Shown in pieces: positions 29,256 to 38,812 of a stretch of 64,000 nt of DNA. The notes beneath the pieces were generated by a model that ran no database searches, was not told the DNA's origin, and was given only the letters and a program-made list of their open reading frames with translations. The position numbers and the translations under genes are program-made. Source of the DNA: an uncultured Rhodospirillales bacterium (GTDB lineage: Bacteria > Pseudomonadota > Alphaproteobacteria > Kiloniellales > Kiloniellaceae); assembly GCA_913060675.1 (NCBI GenBank), contig CAJXUS010000003.1, positions 1 to 64,000 of the forward strand, given 5' to 3'. Within the stretch, counting starts at the first letter, position 1, and every line of letters starts with the position of its first letter.

Positions 29256-30257
29256 TTAAGCCGCCCTATTAAGATGTGGCTTAAAATATTCGCCGAGCAT
29301 TTTGATAACAATTTTGGGCTCGGTAACCTTGTTGACTTCTGCTCTAAAGGCCGCAGAATCAGGTAATCCCTTGCAATACCAAGCTAGGTGTTTTCGCGCG
29401 ATCGCGACCCCTTTTCTTTCTCCGTAGTGTGACAACATAGCATCGTAATGCTCACATATCAGATCGTGTATTTCCTGAAGTGGCGGAGAGGACGCCTTAG
29501 AACCATCCCTTAAGAACTGCATCACTTCTTTCAATACCCAGGGCTTTCCATAACATCCACGCCCAATCATCACACCATCAGCGCCAGATATTTCCATGGC
29601 ATTTTTTGCGTCTTCAGCCGTTAGAATATCGCCATTAATGATAACGGGAATTTTGACATTATCCTTAACAGCCTTTACCGCTGCCCAGTCTGCCTCACCT
29701 TTATACATCTGATTTCGAGTGCGGCCGTGGACTGTAACCATCTGGATGCCCACATCTTCGGCTCTTTTTGCTAATTCAGGGGCATTTTTATTATCATCAT
29801 CCCACCCCAGTCTCATTTTAACCGTTACCGGGACATCAACAGCCTTAACGGTCTCTTCCATAATTTTTTCTGCCAACAGCTCATCTTTCATCAAAGCAGA
29901 GCCTGCATATTTTGAAACGATTTTTTTAACCGGACATCCAAAATTGATATCGATGATTGCCGCCCCTCTATCCACATTCATCTTGGCTGCTTCGGCCATA
30001 ATCTGGGGATCACACCCCGCAAGCTGAACGGCCATAGGGAATTCTTCGGCACAGTTGGTACTTAATTTGAGGGATTCTCTGCTCTCTTGAAGCATCGCCT
30101 TACTTGCAATCATTTCAGAGATCACCAAGCCTGCCCCATAACGCTTAACCAGACGACGATAAGGCATATCTGTTACGCCGGACATCGGGGCCAGAAAAAC
30201 GGGATCATCGATTGTTAACGGACCGATGGATATGCTCATTTGTTGGGCACCAATCAT
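29256..30257 (-). CDS. dusB: tRNA-dihydrouridine synthase DusB (NifR3)
   Basis: 333 residues, FMN-dependent TIM barrel. Visible are the FLAPMSGVTDMPYR start, AVQLAGCDPQ, the catalytic Cys in INFGCPVKKI, VKMRLGWDDD and VHGRTRNQMY. It reduces uridines in the tRNA D-loop. First of the dusB-ntrB-ntrC cluster (the old name nifR3 comes from this position), 99 bases downstream of the CcsA-like gene on the same strand. Confidence 0.97.
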   Translation of the reverse strand: MIGAQQMSISIGPLTIDDPVFLAPMSGVTDMPYRRLVKRYGAGLVISEMIASKAMLQESRESLKLSTNCAEEFPMAVQLAGCDPQIMAEAAKMNVDRGAAIIDINFGCPVKKIVSKYAGSALMKDELLAEKIMEETVKAVDVPVTVKMRLGWDDDNKNAPELAKRAEDVGIQMVTVHGRTRNQMYKGEADWAAVKAVKDNVKIPVIINGDILTAEDAKNAMEISGADGVMIGRGCYGKPWVLKEVMQFLRDGSKASSPPLQEIHDLICEHYDAMLSHYGERKGVAIARKHLAWYCKGLPDSAAFRAEVNKVTEPKIVIKMLGEYFKPHLNRAA

Positions 30258-30356
30258 GAACGCCTAAGAAATAGGCAGATAAATAATAAATGGCTTTATA
30301 CAATGATTATATGAAAATGCGAAGGGTTTTTCGATAGAGGTAAAAATGTTGCTCCA

Positions 30357-31157
30357 CTATCCAATAACAACATCCGTGACAAATTTCACCCCTGGATATG
30401 CGAGGGTCATCAACAGATAGGCTGCAAGAACAAATCGAACTGCATTTTGCCCTCTTATGCCAATAAACCTGTGAAGGGCAAGAAGTATTGCAATTACAAT
30501 GAAGGCGACGAACGCCAATAAAGTTTTATGATCAAAATCGATCAAACTTCCAGAAGAAGAATATTGCCTGGCAATACCTGTCAATATTCCAAGTCCCAAT
30601 ACAACCTCAGCCATGGTCAATAAACTCACCTGAAAACGATCCGCAACATACACAGCAGGAAGTTTTTCGAGAAATTTACTTTCTATCTGTTTCGTCTTGA
30701 GCGCCCGCTCCCGTAAAAGCACAGCTAAAGAGGCAATCGCAGCCAGAGTACACAAAGCATAAGTTATCACTGAGGCAATGATGTGTAATACGAGCCATAG
30801 GTCTGGCTCAGCCTCCAAATCGTTATGAGTATTTTGCCCTTCCCACAACAGAGCAAAAACGCCGAGCACAAATAAATATGGTAGCAGCAAGATTGCTAGC
30901 TTTGAAAAGTCTTGAACAAGAAGAGAGAAACATAAAAACAACAACATACTAAAAGATATAGTCACCCAAATAGATATGCTTAATCCGCTATCCCAATGCC
31001 CACCAAAATGAAGCACGGTAACAAAACTTGGTCCCGAGAGAGCAAGGAGTAATGACCCGCGCTTGACCAGGGATGACTCGGCTTTTGTGCCAAACCAGCT
31101 CACCAATATGGCGGGCACGATTGATACTAAGGCCAGGATACCCCAGAAAATGGTCAT
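30357..31157 (-). CDS. CcsA/YpjD-like cytochrome c assembly membrane protein
   Basis: 266 residues with about eight membrane helices. The layout, with LHIIASVITYALCTLAAIAS and the conserved basic loop RERALKTKQ, fits the YpjD/CcsA branch of the cytochrome c assembly family. The haem-handling Trp-rich WGxxWxWD signature of full CcsA/CcmC/CcmF is not present, so a haem-delivery role is not assured. Transcribed toward dusB and divergent from ispDF (108-base gap). Confidence 0.8.
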   Translation of the reverse strand: MTIFWGILALVSIVPAILVSWFGTKAESSLVKRGSLLLALSGPSFVTVLHFGGHWDSGLSISIWVTISFSMLLFLCFSLLVQDFSKLAILLLPYLFVLGVFALLWEGQNTHNDLEAEPDLWLVLHIIASVITYALCTLAAIASLAVLLRERALKTKQIESKFLEKLPAVYVADRFQVSLLTMAEVVLGLGILTGIARQYSSSGSLIDFDHKTLLAFVAFIVIAILLALHRFIGIRGQNAVRFVLAAYLLMTLAYPGVKFVTDVVIG

Positions 31158-31265
31158 TTTAACACCTTCTTACTAGACATATTATTGGCCTTTGTTACAT
31201 ATCTTTCTTGTTACTACTGTATGTTAGCCTACTAAGGCAAGAATCGAGAAGTCAGGAGATACGTT

Positions 31266-32459
31266 ATGCCTGGTACCTGGGCCGTTATCGTTGCTGCAGG
31301 CAGAGGAAGCCGTTTAGGAACTGAAGTTCCCAAACAATATCTATGCTTAGGTAAGCATAGTATCCTGACACATACACTTAGAAAATTTTCACAACACCCC
31401 AATATTGACGGAATTTTGGTTGTTATACACCCTGATGACAATCAATTGTTTCTAGATGGCTGCCCAGATTATACAGACAAAGTCCTCGTCGAGCACGGTG
31501 GAGACACCAGACAGGTATCTGTTCGTAACGGGCTACAAGCACTAGAAGACTATACGCCAAAATGCGTCCTTATTCACGATGCAGCGAGACCTTTTGTAAC
31601 TGATGAAGTTATTTCAAAGCTCATCTCTGTTGCTCAAGATGGAAAGGCAGCCATCGCGGCATCTCCAGTGGTCGACAGTTTAAAATATGCTTCAGATTCC
31701 ACATCCGACGCCCTGATAAAGAAAAGCATTGAACGAACAGGCTTATGGCATGCGCAAACGCCCCAGGCTTTCCCCTACGATATGATTTTAAAAGCACATC
31801 TACTCGTCTCGGACCAAGAAAATTATACCGACGATGCAGCAGTAGCAGAAGCTTACGGAAAAGACATAACTCTCGTTCAATCCGACCGAAACAACATTAA
31901 AATCACAACGACTGAAGATCTAAACCTTGCTGAAATCATGATGCTTACCTCTGTTAACAATAGGACGATTATGGAAAGCAGAACCGGACTTGGTTACGAC
32001 GTACATTGTTTTGAGGATGGTGATCACGTAACATTATGTGGAATTAACATCCCCCACACACGTAAACTCAAGGGCCACTCTGATGCTGATGTCGGCCTTC
32101 ATGCGTTGACAGACGCAATCCTTGGGGCTCTTTGTGAAGGGGATATTGGTACCCACTTTCCTCCGAGTGAACCTCAGTGGAAAGGGGCCGTATCTGACCA
32201 ATTTTTAATATTTGCAAGAGACCGGGTCACGAAACGCGGAGGAAAGATCATTCATGTGGATGTTACTCTCGTGTGTGAAATGCCTAAAATTGGTCCTCAT
32301 CGAGATGAAATGGTTACCAGAATGGCTGAAATCCTTGATATTTCCCCCTCCCGCGTCAGTATCAAAGCCACAACTTCTGAGAGGCTAGGCTTTACTGGCA
32401 GAGAAGAAGGTATAGCCGCCCAAGCAGTTGCGACTATACAAATCCCCACAGAAGACTAA
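31266..32459 (+). CDS. ispDF: Bifunctional IspD/IspF enzyme of the MEP isoprenoid pathway
   Basis: 397 residues, two fused enzymes. Residues 1 to about 230 are IspD (CDP-ME synthase): AAGRGSRLGTEVPKQYLCLG nucleotide loop and DAARPFV. Residues about 238-397 are IspF (MEcPP synthase): GLGYDVHCFEDG metal Asp/His, KGHSDADVGLHALTDA, and ERLGFTGREEGIAAQAVATI at the end. The fusion of steps 3 and 5 is common in alphaproteobacteria; CDP-ME kinase IspE is separate. First gene of ispDF-pgpA-pncC-CPBP. Confidence 0.97.
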   Translation: MPGTWAVIVAAGRGSRLGTEVPKQYLCLGKHSILTHTLRKFSQHPNIDGILVVIHPDDNQLFLDGCPDYTDKVLVEHGGDTRQVSVRNGLQALEDYTPKCVLIHDAARPFVTDEVISKLISVAQDGKAAIAASPVVDSLKYASDSTSDALIKKSIERTGLWHAQTPQAFPYDMILKAHLLVSDQENYTDDAAVAEAYGKDITLVQSDRNNIKITTTEDLNLAEIMMLTSVNNRTIMESRTGLGYDVHCFEDGDHVTLCGINIPHTRKLKGHSDADVGLHALTDAILGALCEGDIGTHFPPSEPQWKGAVSDQFLIFARDRVTKRGGKIIHVDVTLVCEMPKIGPHRDEMVTRMAEILDISPSRVSIKATTSERLGFTGREEGIAAQAVATIQIPTED

Positions 32460-32496
32460 TTATGGTTAACAAACAAATTTATAAAAGACTTATCTG

Positions 32497-33000
32497 ATGA
32501 GCTCTACACCCTTAAAATTCCTTCACCCCGCCACCTTAATTTCTACATGGTTTGGCTCTGGCCTTATTAAATTTGCTCCGGGAACATGGGGTTCCCTTGC
32601 GGCCCTCCCCTTTGCATGGGTGATATTTGGACAGTTTGGTTGGATTGGATTGGTCATCGCCTCTCTCCTTGCCTATGTCATAGGTATATGGGCAAGTGGG
32701 AAATACTCTGAAGCCCTTGGTAGGGAAGATCCTGGCTCTGTCGTCATTGATGAAGTCGCGGGACAATGGCTCGCTTTAGCAATCGTTCCTCTAGATCCTT
32801 TCCTTTATCTCCTCAGCTTTTTGCTTTTTCGTTTTTTTGATATCGTAAAGGTATTTCCTGCCAACTGGCTGGACAAAAATGTCAAAGGGGGATTGGGAAT
32901 TATGTCAGATGATATGGTTGCTGGTTTATACGCCTTGGCAATCTTTTACCTTTTTCAACGATTTGTACCTTATGATGGAGAAATGTTTAAGTTCTTCTAG
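32497..33000 (+). CDS. pgpA: Phosphatidylglycerophosphatase A
   Basis: 167 residues, integral membrane. The N-terminal STWFGSGLIKFAPGTWGSL and the acidic motif DPGSVVIDEVAGQWLAL, with the MSDDMVAG loop, are PgpA signatures. It removes phosphate from phosphatidylglycerophosphate to give phosphatidylglycerol at the inner membrane. 37 bases after ispDF and nine before pncC. Confidence 0.96.
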   Translation: MSSTPLKFLHPATLISTWFGSGLIKFAPGTWGSLAALPFAWVIFGQFGWIGLVIASLLAYVIGIWASGKYSEALGREDPGSVVIDEVAGQWLALAIVPLDPFLYLLSFLLFRFFDIVKVFPANWLDKNVKGGLGIMSDDMVAGLYALAIFYLFQRFVPYDGEMFKFF

Positions 33001-33009
33001 GAGAGCCAA

Positions 33010-33504
33010 ATGAATATAACCAATGAAATCACAACCCTTTCAACAGAAATCCTTGATCTCTGTAGACTAAAAGGGTTGAGGATTACGACCGCAGAATCCT
33101 GTACAGGTGGTTTGGTTATTGCCGCCCTTACTGACATTGTCGGATCATCTGATGTTATAGATCGGGGCTTTATTACCTATTCCAACGAATCAAAGTGCGA
33201 AATGTTAGGGGTTCGCGTTGAACTATTGTCACTGCATGGCGCTGTCAGCGCCCCGGTAGCAAGTGCGATGGCAGAAGGTGCCATGAACAGCTCTGATGCC
33301 GAACTTACAGTTTCAATAACAGGAATAGCTGGTCCAGGAGGAGGTACCGCCGATAAGCCGGTGGGAACTGTTTATATTGCAACGACCCTCGAAAATGATC
33401 GTACCCTTTATCAAAAGTATTTTTTTGAAGGTGGGCGAGAATCTATACGCCAACAAACCGTCCTTGCTGCATTAACGTCCTTGAAAGCTCGCATCACTAC
33501 ATGA
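33010..33504 (+). CDS. pncC: CinA C-terminal domain protein, nicotinamide-nucleotide amidase
   Basis: 164 residues, the single CinA_C domain. TTAESCTGGLVIAALTDIVG carries the catalytic Ser and YSNESKCEMLGV the Lys; GIAGPGGGTADKPVGTVYIA closes the domain. It deamidates NMN to nicotinic acid mononucleotide in the pyridine nucleotide cycle. Strong Shine-Dalgarno AGGAG. Its last four bases overlap the next start (ATGA). Confidence 0.93.
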   Translation: MNITNEITTLSTEILDLCRLKGLRITTAESCTGGLVIAALTDIVGSSDVIDRGFITYSNESKCEMLGVRVELLSLHGAVSAPVASAMAEGAMNSSDAELTVSITGIAGPGGGTADKPVGTVYIATTLENDRTLYQKYFFEGGRESIRQQTVLAALTSLKARITT

Positions 33505-34265
33505 GTAATCACACGCCTCAATTAGAACACCACACCAGTAACCAAAAGAAATCACTCGGTCAGGCCTCCTTTACAGATCTTTTACTTACTTTCATCGTTT
33601 TCATCGTTGTTATCAGGGTTTCAATCCCGTTCATTATTGACTTTATCGGCCATCAATCAGATCAAATAACCCCATCATTCGCCATCACATGCCTAGTCTT
33701 GTTCCAAAACCTGATATTACTCAAACTGGTACATTATTTTGTCTTACAAAAACATGACCTCACCTGGAAAGATGCGGGCTTAAGGCCGACCTCTACACGA
33801 TGGTGTTACACTGCAATTTTATTAGCATTACCTTTGGTTCTTATCGTAGGCCTCGTGAACTTTACGATGATGCAACTCATTGACAATGATTTCGTTAATC
33901 CGCAATTACAAGCCATCACCCCCGAAGGCTTTAGTTGGCCTTCGTTTATCTTCATTATGATAGCAACGGGCATTATCGCCCCAATAGCAGAAGAACTGAC
34001 TTTCAGAGGCGTTCTCTTAGGATGGCTAGATCAAAGATTTGGAAGAGTGATTGCCATTATCGGAAGCTCATTATTTTTCGGGTCGGTACACGGCGTACCT
34101 ATGTTGATACCCGCCTTATCCGTAGCAGGTATTGCCTTTGCCCTACTGGCCTACCGAAGTAGATCTCTTTGGCCTCCCATAATACTACATGCCACTTTTA
34201 ATATGTTCATGACATCCACTCTGTTTTACGCACTCTCACAAGGCGCATCTTTTCCTCAACCCTAA
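33501..34265 (+). CDS. CPBP-family intramembrane metalloprotease
   Basis: 254 residues, about seven membrane helices. The three CPBP/Abi motifs are present: EELTFRG (motif 1, EExxxR), FFGSVHG (motif 2, with catalytic His) and HATFN (motif 3, HxxxN). It cleaves or processes membrane substrates, being related to CAAX prenyl protease Rce1 and bacteriocin self-immunity proteins; the substrate is unknown. Translationally coupled to pncC. Last gene of the ispDF run; converges on the COQ10-like gene. Confidence 0.9.
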   Translation: MSNHTPQLEHHTSNQKKSLGQASFTDLLLTFIVFIVVIRVSIPFIIDFIGHQSDQITPSFAITCLVLFQNLILLKLVHYFVLQKHDLTWKDAGLRPTSTRWCYTAILLALPLVLIVGLVNFTMMQLIDNDFVNPQLQAITPEGFSWPSFIFIMIATGIIAPIAEELTFRGVLLGWLDQRFGRVIAIIGSSLFFGSVHGVPMLIPALSVAGIAFALLAYRSRSLWPPIILHATFNMFMTSTLFYALSQGASFPQP

Positions 34266-34408
34266 ATGTGAACGAAACCACTTTTCGACACTAAGGAATT
34301 GGTACGTAATGTTATGGATTCAGGACTAAGCGCCACAGCTATAATTAGGCGGAATAAATTTTAGAAAAAGTGTGGTGTAGCTTTATGATATCCAAAAGAA
34401 TATCGATT

Positions 34409-34870
34409 TTACGCTGTAGCGGTACAAGGCCCAGGATAAGGTTCGTACAGAACTTCTGCTCTGGTTTCAAAGGCATGGACCATTCGCTTAACGGCCTCAT
34501 GAAAAAAAGGCTCCATTAGCATTTGCAACATGCGGGACTTAAATTCAAAGTCGACATGGAAATCTATAAGGCACCCGTCGGGATGCTCTTGGAAAACCCA
34601 CGTATTTGTTAGGTATTTAAAGGGCCCATCCACATAAGCCACATCAATTCGTAATTGTTCATGATGCAAATCGACACGGCTGGTGAATTTCTCCCTTATC
34701 ATCTTAAAACCGATAATGAGATCGGCAAATATTCGGGTATCTTGGCGGCGCTTAATACGCGCACCCACGCACCAGGGCAAAAATTCTGGATAGCGCTCGA
34801 CATCAGCCACCATCTCGAAGATCTGCTCTGGGAGAAAATTTAATACCTTTTTTTCTGCGTGGACTGGCAT
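34409..34870 (-). CDS. COQ10/RatA-like ubiquinone-binding START-domain protein
   Basis: 153 residues, one START/polyketide-cyclase domain. PEQIFEMVADVERYPEFLPWC and DFHVDFEFKSRMLQML...FF are family signatures. The eukaryotic homologue COQ10 carries ubiquinone for respiration, and E. coli RatA was described as a ribosome-association toxin. The alphaproteobacterial position beside lipA favours the COQ10-type role. 15 bases after lipA. Confidence 0.9.
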   Translation of the reverse strand: MPVHAEKKVLNFLPEQIFEMVADVERYPEFLPWCVGARIKRRQDTRIFADLIIGFKMIREKFTSRVDLHHEQLRIDVAYVDGPFKYLTNTWVFQEHPDGCLIDFHVDFEFKSRMLQMLMEPFFHEAVKRMVHAFETRAEVLYEPYPGPCTATA

Positions 34871-34885
34871 GTTATTAATCGCAAA

Positions 34886-35902
34886 TCAGGAGGATAACAC
34901 CTTCTGTTCTCTCGCTTTTCTCAATTCCTGAAAGTCCTCATCGGCATGATAGGATGACCGGGTTAAAGGGGAAGATGCGACATGCAAGAACCCTTTATTA
35001 TAAGCCATCTTTTCGTAGAACTCGAATTCCTCAGGCGTTACAAAACGATCGACAGGATGGTGTTTGGGTGTTGGCTGAAGATACTGACCAATGGTCAAGA
35101 AATCCACATCCGCCACGCGCATATCATCCATTACCTGGAGAACCTCGTCCTTTGTCTCACCCAAGCCAACCATAAGGCCGGATTTTGTAAAGAGGGTCGG
35201 GTCCATTTCCTTGGCACGATCCAGTATTTTCAAACTGTGGTAATACCGTGCTCCGGGCCGAACAGAGGTATAAAGCCGAGGAACGGTTTCAAGGTTGTGA
35301 TTGAAAACGTCAGGCTTGGCTTTGACAACAACCTCTAGCGCACCATCCTTATGTCTAAAATCAGGCGTCAGGACTTCAATTGTTGTATCCGGAGCTTCTT
35401 TTCTGGTTGCAGCAATAACCTTGGAAAAGTGATCCGCACCACCATCATCAAGGTCATCGCGGTCAACAGACGTAATGACCACGTGACGCAGTTTCAGTTT
35501 GGAAACTGCTGCCGCAACGCTATAAGGCTCAAAAGGACTTAGCGCATCTGGCTTACCGGTAGCAATATTACAAAACGAACAGGCCCGGGTACAGATCCCG
35601 CCCATAATCATCATCGTTGCATGTTTTTTAGACCAACATTCGCCAATGTTTGGACAGGCAGCTTCTTCACAGACTGTGGTCAGGTTATTGTCACGCATAA
35701 GCTTGCGTGTTTCCTGGTATCCTTTTGATACAGGTGCTTTTACTCTGATCCAGGATGGTTTTCTCTGGATTGGAGAGTCGGGACGTTTGGCCTTTTCAGG
35801 GTGCCGCATCTTTGCGCGGTCATCCTTAGAGGAAATAATGCGCTCAGCGCGGTCTTTCCCCTCGAGCTGGGATGTCTGTTCTGAAACAATTGTTTCTGTC
35901 AT
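34886..35902 (-). CDS. lipA: Lipoyl synthase
   Basis: 338 residues. The auxiliary cluster motif C-x4-C-x5-C is in [12 protein letters not shown] and the radical-SAM motif CxxxCxxC is in CTRACSFC, both intact. RSSYHADE at the end supplies the cluster-ligating RSSY Ser. It inserts two sulfurs into octanoyl groups to make lipoyl cofactor for PDH E2/E1-beta, encoded just upstream. The frame opens at TTG 35905; ATG 35902 has GGAG seven bases before it. Confidence 0.97.
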   Translation of the reverse strand: MTETIVSEQTSQLEGKDRAERIISSKDDRAKMRHPEKAKRPDSPIQRKPSWIRVKAPVSKGYQETRKLMRDNNLTTVCEEAACPNIGECWSKKHATMMIMGGICTRACSFCNIATGKPDALSPFEPYSVAAAVSKLKLRHVVITSVDRDDLDDGGADHFSKVIAATRKEAPDTTIEVLTPDFRHKDGALEVVVKAKPDVFNHNLETVPRLYTSVRPGARYYHSLKILDRAKEMDPTLFTKSGLMVGLGETKDEVLQVMDDMRVADVDFLTIGQYLQPTPKHHPVDRFVTPEEFEFYEKMAYNKGFLHVASSPLTRSSYHADEDFQELRKAREQKVLSS

Positions 35903-35964
35903 CAACTCACTCCGACCTATCGTGAACTCAGTTTACAACAAACAGGGTTTACACGAAGTTACAA

Positions 35965-35990
35965 ACCGGAAGGTAGCACTACCTTCCGGT
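35965..35990. repeat. 26-bp near-continuous palindrome between lpdA and lipA
   Basis: ACCGGAAGGTAG (35965-35976) and CTACCTTCCGGT (35979-35990) pair perfectly over 12 bp with only CA between. In RNA it would make a very stable hairpin. On the transcribed (minus) strand it is followed by TTTG and no long T run, so it is at best a partial terminator separating lipA from the PDH genes. It may also mark mRNA 3' ends or bind a dimeric protein. Confidence 0.6.
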
Positions 35991-36070
35991 GTTACGATGT
36001 AATACATATGGCATTACAACAAAATCTCAAGCTTTCAGATGCGACACAATGCCCTTACCTTGAGCCTACT

Positions 36071-37468
36071 CTAGAAATGAATAGCGCGATCATAAGCGTC
36101 TAGTACAGACTCATGCATCATTTCCGATAGTGTCGGATGCGGGAAGACTGTGTGCATTAGCTCTTCTTCCGTGGTCTCAAGCCCCATGGCAACAACAAAG
36201 CCTTGTATTAGCTCAGTTACCTCGGCACCAACCATATGTGCACCTAAAAGCTCACCGGTTTTCGCATCAAAAATGGTTTTAATCAAACCTTCAGCCTCGC
36301 CCAAGGCAATTGCCTTACCATTACCAGCAAAGGGGAAACGTCCAATTTTGACTTCTCGACCTTCTTTTTTTGCTGTCTGTTCATTCATGCCAACAGAAGC
36401 AATTTGGGGGTGACAGTACGTACAGCCCGGTATTTTGCTTTTATCGATGGGATGGGCTGATAGCCCAGCAATCTTTTCAATGCAGACAACGCCTTCGTGT
36501 TCGGCTTTATGTGCCAACATCGGAGGTCCGGCAACATCTCCGATCGCAAAGATACCAGGAACATTGGTCCGAGAGAATTCATCGGTTACGATACAACCGC
36601 GATCTGTTTTGATCCCGACAGCTTCCAGGCCTATATTTTCAATGTTACCAACAACACCAACAGCGGATATAACACGATCGACTGTAATTTGTTCGGTTTT
36701 ACCGTTCTTTTCCAATGTTGCCGTTACTTGATTATTCTTCTTATCAAGCTTGGTAACCATGGTTCCGGTCTTAAACTTCATCCCGTGCTTACCGAGGAGT
36801 TTCTGAGCAAGCTTTGAGATCTCATCATCTTCAACAGGCAAGATTTTATCGAAAACTTCAACAACGGTAACTTCCGCCCCAAAGGTGCTATAGAAATCAG
36901 CAAACTCAATCCCAATAGCCCCAGAGCCTACAACCAAAATGGATTTTGGCATCGTGTCAGGCCGCAAGGCTTCGCGATAAGTCCAGACAAGTTTTCCATC
37001 TGGCTCAAGTCCCTGAAGGGTACGTGCCCGGGCACCTGTCGCGATAATAATATTCTTCGCGGTAAGCGCCGTCTTTTTCTTATCTTTGCTCTCAACAGAC
37101 AACTTGCCTGGTGCCGTAACTGTACCAGCGCCATCAAAAACGGTGACCTTATTCTTCTTAAGAAGATGGCCAACGCCGCCATTGAGCTGCTTGGAAACGC
37201 CTTTGGAACGTTCAACGATCTTCTGAAGATCAAAATCGATGCCCTTTGCGGACAGACCATAATCTTCGGCATGCTTCATGTTGCGGTAAATCTCCGCAGA
37301 TCTCAGCAATGCCTTTGTTGGGATACAGCCCCAGTTCAGGCATATTCCACCAAGGTGATCGCGTTCAACCACAGCCGTTTTCAGACCGAGTTGCGCCGAA
37401 CGAATAGCCGTCACATAGCCACCGGGACCACCGCCAAGGATGATAACGTCAAAGTTTGTATCACTCAT
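36071..37468 (-). CDS. lpdA: Dihydrolipoyl dehydrogenase (E3)
   Basis: 465 residues, flavoprotein disulfide reductase. FAD-binding GGGPGGYVTA, the redox-active disulfide C-x4-C in GGICLNWGCIPTKAL, NAD-binding VGSGAIGIEFADFY, and the C-terminal His-Glu pair in HTVFPHPTLSE. It reoxidises lipoyl groups of the pyruvate dehydrogenase complex. Twelve bases after pdhC. It has no fused lipoyl domain. Confidence 0.97.
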   Translation of the reverse strand: MSDTNFDVIILGGGPGGYVTAIRSAQLGLKTAVVERDHLGGICLNWGCIPTKALLRSAEIYRNMKHAEDYGLSAKGIDFDLQKIVERSKGVSKQLNGGVGHLLKKNKVTVFDGAGTVTAPGKLSVESKDKKKTALTAKNIIIATGARARTLQGLEPDGKLVWTYREALRPDTMPKSILVVGSGAIGIEFADFYSTFGAEVTVVEVFDKILPVEDDEISKLAQKLLGKHGMKFKTGTMVTKLDKKNNQVTATLEKNGKTEQITVDRVISAVGVVGNIENIGLEAVGIKTDRGCIVTDEFSRTNVPGIFAIGDVAGPPMLAHKAEHEGVVCIEKIAGLSAHPIDKSKIPGCTYCHPQIASVGMNEQTAKKEGREVKIGRFPFAGNGKAIALGEAEGLIKTIFDAKTGELLGAHMVGAEVTELIQGFVVAMGLETTEEELMHTVFPHPTLSEMMHESVLDAYDRAIHF

Positions 37469-37479
37469 AGTTTCATCCC

Positions 37480-38790
37480 TTAGAGAAGCATGGAGAGAGG
37501 TTCTTGGATCAAGGTTTTGAAGGCTGCCATAAATTCAGCACCAACAGCACCATCAACAACCCGATGATCGACAGAAAGCGTACAGGTCATAACGGTTGCT
37601 ATAGCCAATGCACCATCTTTGACCACAGGACGCTGCTCACCAGCACCCACAGCAAGGATACAACCTTGTGGAGGGTTAATAATTGCTGAGAAGTCTTTGA
37701 TGCCAAACATACCAAGATTGGAAATAGAGAACGTTCCACCTTGATATTCTTCAGGCTTCAGTTTGCCATCGCGGGCACGACCAGCAAGATCCTTCATTTC
37801 AGAAGAAATAACGCCGAGACCTTTACCTTCAGCAGCCTTGATAATCGGTGTTATCAAACCAGTTGGCGTAGCTACAGCAACGGAAATATCAGCATTTTTG
37901 TAACTCAGAATTCCCTCTTCGCTATAGGAAGCATTGGCAGCAGGAACTTTTTTCAAAGCAAGAGCCGCGGCACGAATGACAAAATCATTTACAGAGATTT
38001 TCACGTCTCCGCTTGCATTCAATTCCTTACGGAAAGCGAGTAACTTATCCATCTCACAATCAACGGAGAGATAAAAGTGAGGTACCGTTTGCTTTGATTC
38101 TGTCAGGCGGTTGGCAATAACACGGCGTATTGAACTCAATGGCTCAAGCTCATACTCCATACCAAGTAAATCAGCGAGTTCGCGTGCATTTGGCCCAGAA
38201 CTTGTTGGCGCCGCAGCCTTAGGTGCTGGGGCAGATGGAGAAGCAGCTTGTGCAACAGCCTTCCCAGTTCCTTGTTCAAGAGCAGTCAGAATATCAGCCT
38301 TAACGATACGACCGTGTGGTCCTGTGCCCTGAACAGCTGAAAGATCCAAGTCCTTTTGAGAAGCCATGCGTCTCGCAAGGGGACTTGCGAATACACGATC
38401 ACCAGATGCAGCGATAGGAGCTGCAGGCGCTGCAGGCGCTGGTACGACCTGAGGTACGGGTGCCGCTGTGGCAACCGGTGCTTCCTTTACAGTCTCGGGC
38501 TTTGCAGCAGGAGCAGGAGCCGCAGCATCAAGAGCACTCGCATCTTCATCTTCTTCAAGAATAATTGCGATTACTTGATTTACCTGCACACCCTCACTGC
38601 CGTCAGGAATAAGGATTTTTGCAATCGTACCTTCGTCAATGGTCTCGACTTCCATCGTTGCCTTATCGGTTTCGATTTCGGCAAGGATATCACCTGAATT
38701 TACGGTATCACCCTCTTTCACCAGCCAGCGGGCCAGTGTGCCTTCTGTCATCGTCGGAGACAGGGCGGGCATAAGAATATTGATTGGCAT
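37480..38790 (-). CDS. pdhC: Pyruvate dehydrogenase E2, dihydrolipoamide acetyltransferase
   Basis: 436 residues. One lipoyl domain (about 1-78, Lys in [12 protein letters not shown]), an Ala/Pro-rich linker (about 90-130), a peripheral-subunit-binding domain (about 132-170, [15 protein letters not shown]) and the catalytic domain ending with the active-site HxxxD in [10 protein letters not shown]. It transfers acetyl from lipoamide to CoA and forms the complex core. 22 bases after pdhB. Confidence 0.97.
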   Translation of the reverse strand: MPINILMPALSPTMTEGTLARWLVKEGDTVNSGDILAEIETDKATMEVETIDEGTIAKILIPDGSEGVQVNQVIAIILEEDEDASALDAAAPAPAAKPETVKEAPVATAAPVPQVVPAPAAPAAPIAASGDRVFASPLARRMASQKDLDLSAVQGTGPHGRIVKADILTALEQGTGKAVAQAASPSAPAPKAAAPTSSGPNARELADLLGMEYELEPLSSIRRVIANRLTESKQTVPHFYLSVDCEMDKLLAFRKELNASGDVKISVNDFVIRAAALALKKVPAANASYSEEGILSYKNADISVAVATPTGLITPIIKAAEGKGLGVISSEMKDLAGRARDGKLKPEEYQGGTFSISNLGMFGIKDFSAIINPPQGCILAVGAGEQRPVVKDGALAIATVMTCTLSVDHRVVDGAVGAEFMAAFKTLIQEPLSMLL

Positions 38791-38812
38791 CGTTATTTCT
38801 CCCCTGCCCCGC

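Noticed and set aside
30357-31157. Full CcsA or CcmC haem-handling protein
   Set aside because: The Trp-rich WGxxWxWD motif is missing, so only the broader YpjD/CcsA-like label is given.
34266-34408. Terminator between the convergent CPBP and COQ10-like genes
   Set aside because: Only widely spaced, interrupted complementarity (ACCACTTTT / AAAAGTGTGGT) was found, too weak to list.
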